A stretch of 64,000 nt of DNA from Monodelphis domestica (lineage: Eukaryota > Chordata > Mammalia > Didelphimorphia > Didelphidae), in contig NC_077228.1 in NCBI RefSeq assembly GCF_027887165.1, forward strand, positions 111,035,596-111,099,595, written 5' to 3'. The translations under genes and the position numbers were made by a program. The first letter of the stretch is position 1; the number at the start of each line of letters is the position of its first letter. The notes under the pieces were generated by a model, which saw only the letters and a list, made by a program, of their open reading frames with translations, was not told the origin of the DNA and did not search any database. Below, one piece after another: positions 56,622-64,000 of this stretch.

Positions 56622-57479
56622 CAGTTTAATTCTGTCTTGAGTCCAAATGAATAATTTGGATAAGAATTCCAAGTCTCTTTGAGGGGTGATGATTTGGCAG
56701 GCAGGGCTATTGTCTTTCATCCCATAGCAACTGCCAGATTGTCTCTGTTTCCCTCAGATATCAGTGCTTGCAAGGCTTTTGGGTTTCTTGAGTCCAAGAC
56801 TTGCAGGCTGAGTTCTTTGCTTTTTATATAGATTAATGTGTTGCCATGTAACATAGTGAGTTCCCTGGTGAGTCACTAGAAATGTCTGAACAGAAGCTCA
56901 ACAGATGAGGGATTCCTTCAATGGGTGTGGGGTAGACTATTTGAGATCCCTCCCACTTCTGAGATTCTCTGAAGAGAAAAGATCCTATCTCTCTGGCCCT
57001 CTGGTTTTCCTGGTAACAAGTCTCCTAGAATACCTGGATCCTTGGAGGGAGGAGACAGGAATCAGGATACTCTACCCAACTGGCCACCAAAGACAAGCCA
57101 CTGTATCCCAAACTATTATTCTCAGTATAAATCAGACTTTGTTTCTCCCTCTTTCCAAAACTAGACTTCTATAAAACTTGAGAGTGGCCTATAATTAGTG
57201 TCACATTTCATTGTCTAGTGATCTCATTTTTTCTCTTTTCTAAGAAAACTTATTTTGGGAAGGAGGCAGTGGCCTCTATTCTGACCAATACTGTGAAATG
57301 GTAGAAAAAATTGAGCAGGATGTTTTCAGTCCCAGAGATTGGACCAATCCCAGGGAAAGTTGTAAAATAAATTTGTGGTTGGCACCCTTCTTTGTGTTGG
57401 GATCATACCCATGTTATTACAGCTGGGTAGTGTGGTAAATAGAGTCCAGCTCTGGAGTTAGAATAGATCCTAGTTGAAA
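56622..57479. other. Gene-free unique-looking stretch
   Basis: No repeat or exon recognised. The 89-codon frame at 56905..57174 shows no known domain. Confidence 0.5.
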
Positions 57480-57752
57480 TTTAGTTAGGTGGCACAGTCA
57501 ATAGAGCTGTGGGCCTGGAGTTTGGGAAACCCAAGTTCAAATCCAGCCTGAGACACTTTATGTGTCTTAATGTGACTTAATGTGACACTTAATATGGGAC
57601 CCTGGGTAAGTCATTTAACCTTGTTTATCCCAGTTTCCTCATCTATAAAATGAGCCAGAGAAGAAAATGGTAAACTACTTCAGTACCTTTGCCAAGAAAA
57701 CCCCAAATGGTATTCTAAAGAGTTGAACATAACAGAACAACAAACAACAAAA
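57480..57752 (+). mobile_element. Mar1/THER-like CORE-SINE
   Basis: TTAGGTGGCACAGTCAATAG, CCAAGTTCAAATCCAGCCTG, AGTTTCCTCATCTATAAAAT, GTACCTTTGCCAAGAAAACC and AAAGAGTTGAACATAACAGA. A short internal repeat (TGTGACTTAATGTGACACTT) lies near 57565. Confidence 0.85.
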
Positions 57753-58742
57753 GATAAAACCTCAAATATTTACTAGCTATGTAACCCTGAGCTTATTTAA
57801 CCCTCATGGGGCCTCAGTTTTCTCATCTGTAAAATAGAGATAATAATAGCGCCTTCCTCTCAGAATTGGTTATAATGCTAAAACTAGATGAATATTTCTA
57901 AAGTACTTTGCAAATCTTAAAAAGCACTATATAAATGGTAGCTGTTATTAGGATTAAAAATAATCAGGATTATTATAATAATTATGTATCTAGAATTATA
58001 TTATGTATTCAATAATTATGTATAAATAATATAATATAAAAATTATTATTATTATCAGCATTATTAACAACTAAGAGATGCAGCATAATACAGTAGAAAT
58101 AGCAATGACTGAGAAGTCAGAGATCCTAGACTCAAATCTTGCCTCTGCCAGTAAACTGTTTTGTCTGGTTTTGGGCAATCAATAAATATTATTGAAGTTC
58201 TTACTAACAAACTGACCTCGTTGAGCCTCAAATTTCCTCATCTATAAAATGAGAGGATTGGAATAGCTGGCTTTTAAGCTTCCTTTGGCCCTAGTCCTGT
58301 GATGTACATAGTGTTTTATGTGTCACAAAGTATTATCTCATTTGAGCCTCATAACCACCCTGTGAGGTAGGTCCTCTTATTATTCCCATTTTCCAGATGA
58401 GGAATCTGAAGTTGAAGGAAGTTAAATGACTGCCCATGGAGCCCCACAGCCATTAAGGGGACAATTTTAACTCACTTCTTCATTCCAAGTCCAACATGCT
58501 ACCCATTACACTATCCAGTTACCTATAAGGAGGTATAGCTAGATAAGTGCCATGAGTATGGCTTTCCCTGTTGGGATATTAGGGAGCTGTAAGATATTTT
58601 AGTTGGGAGGTTTCCATATAGGTAAAAGACAGAATCTTCCTGAGAACAAGACCAGATAAGTAATTAGGAATAGCAATCACAGAAATGGAAGGGTCAAAGC
58701 AGTAAGTGATGCAAAAATAATAACAAAATCAAACAACACAGG
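57753..58742. other. Gene-free stretch rich in MIR copies
   Basis: MIR copies lie at about 57765..57960 (CTCAGTTTTCTCATCTGTAA, AAAGTACTTTGCAAATCTTA), 58080..58270 and 58290..58510. The rest is A/T-rich. Confidence 0.6.
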
Positions 58743-58927
58743 GCTGTTAGGTAGCACAATGGATAGAAAGGCAGGCCTGGAGTCAGGAGGTCCTGAGTTC
58801 AAATCTGACCTCAGACACTTCCTAGCTATGTGACCCTGGGCAAGTCACTTAACCCTCATTGCCCAGGTCTTGTCATTTTTCTGTTTTAAAATCTTGATAA
58901 CTAAGACAGAAGGTACAAGTTTTAAAA
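58743..58927 (+). mobile_element. Marsupial tRNA-derived SINE
   Basis: From GCTGTTAGGTAGCACAATGG to AACTAAGACAGAAGGTACAA and GTTTT. Confidence 0.88.
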
Positions 58928-59399
58928 ACAAACAAAAAATAACAAAGGGCAAGATTCAAGGTTGGGAGTTAGGATGCAGAAGCTCAGTCCTGAAGAAGAC
59001 AACAGGGTACCAGCCAAGCTAATTAAAAGGTTATTTCCATTTATCCCACATACTCAATCATTCCATGGGCACATGGATGCTTTCTGCCCTGCTGGATTCC
59101 ATAAGCTCTTGTCCTCCAGCTTCTGCTAAGTTCACTTTGACTGGCAAGCTTCCACTGGGGTTACTCTCATTTTTCTCTTTAGCCACAATGAATTCTAAGC
59201 CATGGCACACTCTCCCTTCCCTAGGCAACCAGTGCCCATACCCCATGGCTATGACCCTTCCCAGGGAAATGTCCTATCATTCCAAATTACCCTTTTCTCC
59301 TTCCCATGAAAACTCCCTGATTAAGTGTGCAGATCTCAGCTACCTGTCACTACAGAAAGCTGATCTGAACAATCCATTCCTATTAAGAGTGATATAGTG
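58928..59399. other. Gene-free unique-looking stretch
   Basis: The plus frame at 59065..59397 (110 codons) is open but shows no domain and no splice context; it is not called as a gene. Confidence 0.45.
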
Positions 59400-59509
59400 G
59401 GAGAGCTAGATGGCTCTGTGGTTTGAGAGCCCAGGTTCCTATCTTTGTGACCTTGGGCAAGTCACTTTACCCCAGTTGCCTAGACCTTACCACTCTTCTG
59501 CCTTGGAAC
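59400..59509 (+). mobile_element. Marsupial SINE, left part, split by a type B LTR
   Basis: From GGGAGAGCTAGATGGCTCTG to CTTCTGCCTTGGAAC. The rest, GAACCAATATTGATTCTAAG and onward, resumes at 60186..60232. Confidence 0.88.
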
Positions 59510-60185
59510 TGAAAGGGTTTTTCATAAAAGGTTGGACTGGATTATTTAAGAATAGGGTTGCCAGGAATTTAATTAATTCCAGAGAGATTTATTTAACAAT
59601 TTATTTATAAAATATAGAAAGATTGAAAGTAAGAAAAATCAGAGAGAGAATAGGGTAAGATATCTAGCCTACACACTAAGTAATTTGCCCTGGCCCCGGG
59701 CTCAACCAGACAGGGCTAGTTAGTCCTTAGCTGGAAGGGTCTGGGGACCTGGGGATGGAGAGAGCCTCTCTCAAGAGGATAGGTCTCTCCTGAGGCTAGT
59801 CTCTTCAGAAAATCCAGGAAAGGAGTCAGCCTTTCACTCACCACGTGTCAGTCCAAAGAGAAGCAGTCTGAGATCTCAAGCCTGAGTTCCACCAAAGTCA
59901 AGTTGAAGACCAAAGAGAGAAGACAGTCCTCACAGGAAGTTTCTTGGCATTTTTAAAGACCGTTTCTTTTCTTCACTTCCTGTGACTTCCTTCATTTGCC
60001 GTGTACCAATCATAGCTAAAGCTTTTGCTTAGGACTTCCCCAGGGGCAGTCAGTCGATTCTGATTCGTCACCCACTATTGCACATGTGGTTCACAGACCT
60101 CCCCCACTCAAGTGTGAGTGGGGCGTATATGCTTTTGTTGATTAAATCTAAAAATGGGCAGGGGAGAGTTAATTTAATCTTCATA
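59510..60185 (-). mobile_element. Solo LTR fossil, type B, inside a SINE
   Basis: On the plus strand it starts TGAAAGGGTTTTTCATAAAA and ends AATCTTCATA; GAAC flanks both sides (59506..59509 and 60186..60189). The 676-bp segment is the reverse of the type B LTR at 55028..55695, including GGTTGCCAGGAATTTAATTA and the CAAGCCTGAG block. No coding part. Confidence 0.9.
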
Positions 60186-60232
60186 GAACCAATATTGATT
60201 CTAAGACAGAAGGTAAGAATTTTTTTAAAAAG
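60186..60232 (+). mobile_element. Marsupial SINE, right part
   Basis: GAACCAATATTGATTCTAAG, ACAGAAGGTAAG and poly(T)/A tail complete the SINE begun at 59400. Confidence 0.85.
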
Positions 60233-61566
60233 TGATGTACTAAAGGAGGGCTGAACCTGGAGTTGAAAAGATCTGGGTTTGAATCCCACCTAAGACACTC
60301 ACTAGCTACATCCCCTGCTGTAAAATGAGGAGGTTGAATTTGTCCTCCGATGTCTCTTCTAACTATATGTTCTTATGATAATCGATACCAGCACAAGTGT
60401 GGAACATAGCATGGAAACGGGAGTCAAGCATTGGACTCTTCTTCAGTTTCTGCCATCAAATAGCTGTGTGGCTACTCTGGGCCTTGCTTTCCCATTGTTA
60501 ATGAGGAGGTTGGACTAGCAAATGGGGAATTTAGTCCAACATTCTCATTTTACCAACAAAGAAACTTGATCTTAGGGAGATGGCATGACTTGGCTAAAGT
60601 CAGATAGCTGGTAAATGGCACAGGCCTAAATTTATTGGACGGCAAGCCCTGTTCCCTTTCTACTGTGTTTCACTGCCTAGAGCCATTCAAAGGAATGACT
60701 AACTAATGGTAGGATATCAGTGGTTCCCTGCCTCCATCTCCCCTCACTTTGGGGCAGGCAATTTTTTTTTTAATTTAATTACCATGGGGCATTGCTGACC
60801 ATTTACCTGATCTGCAGTACTAAGGGCCAACCATTGCCTTACACACGAATCCCCAGAGTTTATGCACTCTACACAACCTCATGGGGCACTCTAGGGTAAA
60901 ACCCAGCTCTCTCTGGCTCTCAGCAAACTGACTCTATTTCTCCTCTTTGTTCACTCATCTTGCAGGGGGCAGTGCTCAACTATTAGTCTAAAGGACTACG
61001 TGTGAATTTATCCCATCAAATTTCTTGTGGCTCAGTTCTCTATTTCACTAGAACAGCCCTCTTACAGTTCTTTCTGTTTTTCAATGGAATAACCTTCTCA
61101 GACCTAACAACTACTTCCCATGGTTTGGTAGGGAAGCCAAAAATCAGAAGTTCTACCCAGTTCCAGGGCTCAGATTCAAACTTCACCCTTTTAGGGCCAC
61201 AGGCAAGAAAGCAAAGGCACTAGTCACTCCCGGGGTCCCAGGGCTAGGCTCCTTTGTTCTGGCTATGCCTCCCACTGTGGCTGCTACAAAAATTCGCTAT
61301 TTGCCCCTGAACGAGTTCTCCAAAAGGGAATGGGATTGTTAATAAAGCATTGCAGCTTTATTAAGCATTAATTATAATATAACAATATAGCATAACCAAA
61401 TGCATCCTTAGCATCATAGAAAGCTCTAACTGGGAGAGACCTCAGAGTTCATCTAGTATAATAATATAATAATAATCACAGCTTCAGAGTGAGATATAGG
61501 CTGGTTCCCTGGCAGTAGATTGCTGTCTTGTGTCTGCCTCTCTATACATAGTGGTTTCTTGAACAG
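60233..61566. other. Gene-free stretch
   Basis: 60240..60380 and 60440..60690 are MIR-like or other ancient repeats (TCTCATTTTACCAACAAAGA). 60700..61566 is unique-looking with no exon recognised. Confidence 0.5.
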
Positions 61567-61652
61567 TCCTGCCTGTTTGTATCCTTCTCTTCTCTTAGGA
61601 CCTATTCTGGCCTGCCTACATCCTTCTTCTCCTTTCTTAAGGTCTGTCTTGG
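61567..61652. repeat. Degenerate edge units of the minisatellite
   Basis: CCTGCCTGTTTGTATCCTTC, GCCTGCCTACATCCTTCTTC and TCTGCCTGCATCTTTCTTC start at about 61568, 61612 and 61654, a spacing of 42 to 44 bp. They look like older, diverged units at the array's edge. Confidence 0.7.
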
Positions 61653-63256
61653 CTCTGCCTGCATCTTTCTTCTCTTTGGGCCTTTCCTGGTCCTGACTGT
61701 ATTTTTCTTCTCTTTGGGCCTTTCCTGGCCCTGCGTGCATCTTTCTTCTCTTTGGGCCTTTCCTGGCCCTGCATGCATCTTTCTTCTCTTTGGGCCTTTC
61801 CTGGTCCTGACTGTATTTTTCTTCTCTTTGGGCCTTTCCTGGCCCTGCATGCATCTTTCTTCTCTTTGGGCCTTTCCTGGCCCTGCGTGCATCTTTCTTC
61901 TCTTTGGGCCTTTCCTGGCCCTGCGTGCATCTTTCTTCACTTTGGACCTTTCCTGGCCCTGCTTGTATTTTTCTTTTCTTTGGGCCTTTCCTGGCCCTGC
62001 GTGCATCTTTCTTCTCTTTGGGCCTTTCCTGGCCCTGCGTGCATCTTTCTTCTCTTTGGGCCTTTCCTGGCCCTGCGTGCATTTTTCTTCTCTTTGGGCC
62101 TTTCCTGGCCCTGCATGCATCTTTCTTCTCTTTGGGCCTTTCCTGGCCCTGCGTGCATCTTTCTTCTCTTTGGGCCTTTCCTGGCCCTGCGTGCATTTTT
62201 CTTCTCTTTGGGCCTTTCCTGGCCCTGCGTGCATCTTTCTTCTCTTTGGGCCTTTCCTGGCCCTGCTTGTATTTTTCTTCTCTTTGGGCCTTTCCTGGCC
62301 CTGCGTGCATCTTTCTTCTCTTTGGGTCTTTCCTGGCCCTGCGTGCATCTTTCTTCTCTTTGGGCCTTTCCTGGCCCTGCGTGCATCTTTCTTCACTTTG
62401 GACCTTTCCTGGCCCTGCTTGTATTTTTCTTTTCTTTGGGCCTTTCCTGGCCCTGCGTGCATCTTTCTTCTCTTTGGGCCTTTCCTGGCCCTGCTTGTAT
62501 TTTTCTTCTCTTTGGGCCTTTCCTGGCCCTGCGTGCATCTTTCTTCTCTTTGGGTCTTTCCTGGCCCTGCGTGCATCTTTCTTCTCTTTGGGCCTTTCCT
62601 GGCCCTGCGTGCATCTTTCTTCACTTTGGACCTTTCCTGGCCCTGCTTGTATTTTTCTTTTCTTTGGGCCTTTCCTGGCCCTGCGTGCATCTTTCTTTTC
62701 TTTGGGCCTTTCCTGGCCCTGCGTGCATCTTTCTTCTCTTTGGGCCTTTCCTGGCCCTGCGTGCATCTTTCTTCTCTTTGGGCCTTTCCTGGCCCTGCGT
62801 GCATCTTTCTTCTCTTTGGGCCTTTCCTGGCCCTGCGTGCATCTTTCTTCTCTTTGAGCCTTTCCTGGCCCTGCGTGCATCTTTCTTCTCTTTGGGCCTT
62901 TCCTGGCCCTGCGTGCATCTTTCTTCTCTTTGGGCCTTTCCTGGCCCTGCGTGCATTTTTCTTCTCTTTGGGCCTTTCCTGGCCCTGCGTGCATCTTTCT
63001 TCTCTTTGGGCCTTTCCTGGCCCTGCGTGCATCTTTCTTCTCTTTGAGCCTTTCCTGGCCCTGCGTGCATCTTTCTTCTCTTTGGGCCTTTCCTGGCCCT
63101 GCGTGCATCTTTCTTCTCTTTGGGCCTTTCCTGGCCCTGCTTGCATCTTTCTTCTCTTTGGGTCTTTCCTGGCCCTGCGTGCATCTTTCTTCTCTTTGGG
63201 TCTTTCCTGGCCCTGACTGTATTTTTCTTCTCTTTGGGTCTTTCCTGGCCCTGCCT
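61653..63256. repeat. 38-bp minisatellite, about 42 units
   Basis: The unit is 38 bp: TTTCCTGGCCCTGCGTGCAT then CTTTCTTCTCTTTGGGCC. Because 38 is not a multiple of 3 and no stop occurs, all three frames of each strand cycle through one 38-residue peptide per three units. This yields open frames of up to 551 codons on the minus strand (basic: GPKRRKMHAGPGKAQREE) and 500 on the plus strand (hydrophobic: FPGPACIFLLFGPFLAL). Each unit contains GGGCC-TTTCCT-GGCCC, a 5-bp perfect hairpin with a 6-nt loop, across the unit boundary. Variants (GGACC, TTGTATTTTT, TTTTC, GGGTC) mark units. The six-unit block 62239..62466 appears to repeat base for base at 62467..62694. No splice site or homology supports translation. 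Confidence 0.95.
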
Positions 63257-64000
63257 GCTCTTTGGCTCTTTCTGTGGCTCCTTTGGCTGCAGAGTTTTGT
63301 GGATAGGATAGACAGATTTGCTCCTGCCCAGGTTACACTTGTTTCATTTACATTACATCAAAGTTTCTCATCTCTCCCTTCTCATTGCTCCTATTCCTAC
63401 CCTCTTGGAAGAAGCAAAAGAAGCTTAACCCCTCTTCCAAATGCTACCCGTAGAAATACTTGAAGGCATCTCTGCTGCATATCTCCTAGTTCTTTTTTTT
63501 CCCAAGGCTATCCATCACCGGTTCCGTTAATAGATCGTCTTTTCTTCCCAGACTAACCGAGGCTGTTCCCTAAGGTTCTGCGTGAGGATCACCTAGATGG
63601 GTTGGTAAAGCACTTTTAAAAGCCACAAAGCTGTATAAATGTGAGTAAGAGTTATTTTCAACAGCCATCATTAGACAGATCGCTGTGGAAGGTGCTTGGT
63701 CAGCACCGCCAACCTTCCACGGAGATGCCTTGCTAATCAAACACTGCACAGCTATCCAAGGCCATCACTGACACTCTCCTCTGTGCGTTTCTTTTTTTTT
63801 TTTAATTTAAAAAATTAATTCTTCACCATTACTGCTGTTATTTTTAAAGGAAATAGAAAGAAAGCAGGCAAATCCATTTCCCATTTGCTAGTCAAAGAAG
63901 TGCTTATGAGGTAGGGCCTGAAGTGAAAACAGGAAACCTGCTTAATGCACACCTGGCCATTTGTAACCATTTCTTCCTTTAACGAGGCCATTAAGCGGCG
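63257..64000. other. Gene-free end of the window
   Basis: 63360..63480 resembles the ancient repeat also seen near 35130 and 35460 (ACTTGAAGGCATCTCTGC). 63600..64000 is mostly unique-looking (GGAAGGTGCTTGGTCAGCAC, CACACCTGGCCATTTGTAAC) and could be conserved noncoding DNA. Confidence 0.45.

Noticed and set aside
59065-59397. 110-codon frame as a small gene
   Set aside because: It has no recognisable domain and no conserved neighbour; it may be chance.
61453-63216. Long overlapping open frames of 551, 514, 500 and 431 codons
   Set aside because: All come from a stop-free 38-bp tandem repeat read in several frames on both strands. There is no homology, splice site or single favoured frame.
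61653-63256. CRISPR-like array
   Set aside because: The units adjoin directly with no unique spacers, and the DNA is mammalian.

Overview
The window is mammalian nuclear DNA and reads as marsupial. Marsupial-type tRNA-derived SINEs (head like GGCAGCTAGGTGGCTCAGTGG, tail like GATTCTAAGACAGAAGGTAAG), Mar1/THER-like CORE-SINEs and one L1 lineage with a very long gap between its two ORFs recur throughout. I cannot tell an opossum from an Australian marsupial by reading alone. Only one host protein-coding gene is visible.

That gene is AVPR1B, the vasopressin V1b receptor, on the minus strand. Exon 1 (33669 to 32724) encodes the N-terminus to TM6 and exon 2 (25031 to 24715) encodes TM7 and the tail, giving 420 residues, close to the human length. 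The 7.7-kb intron lies at the usual V1/V2/oxytocin-receptor position and appears to use a GC donor. A TATA box lies about 550 bp upstream of the start codon. No other host gene, tRNA gene or functional RNA gene was found. A decayed 18S rRNA piece and an ATP5F1A pseudogene piece are present.

1 to 19.4 kb is a stack of nested insertions. An ancient repeat is split by an old full-length L1 (2081..19323, 14-bp target duplication). That L1 was hit by an LTR/18S rRNA composite (4227..5240), a broken class I endogenous retrovirus (5637..9939, ATAG duplication), a SINE (10514..10710) and a second, near-intact L1 (11685..19217, exact 16-bp duplication). The young L1 has an open 1268-codon ORF2, an ORF1 whose end is shifted out of frame, a repeated 5' UTR, and about 130 bp of apparent 3'-transduced flank. 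Just downstream a SINE is split by a broken class II (beta-like) retroviral remnant with 6-bp duplications (19658..21665).

21.7 to 34.5 kb holds AVPR1B, with SINEs, a TA-rich array and a truncated L1 in its intron. 34.5 to 61.5 kb is gene-free, with SINEs, truncated L1s, an RTE-like LINE trace, microsatellites and several solo LTRs. Two related LTR types begin TGTGAA: type A at 43211..43974 and 54285..55021, type B at 55028..55695 and 59510..60185. At 61653..63256 is a 38-bp minisatellite of about 42 units. It is open in several frames on both strands, has a recent 228-bp block duplication, and each unit carries a short perfect hairpin. The last 740 bp are mostly not recognisably repetitive.
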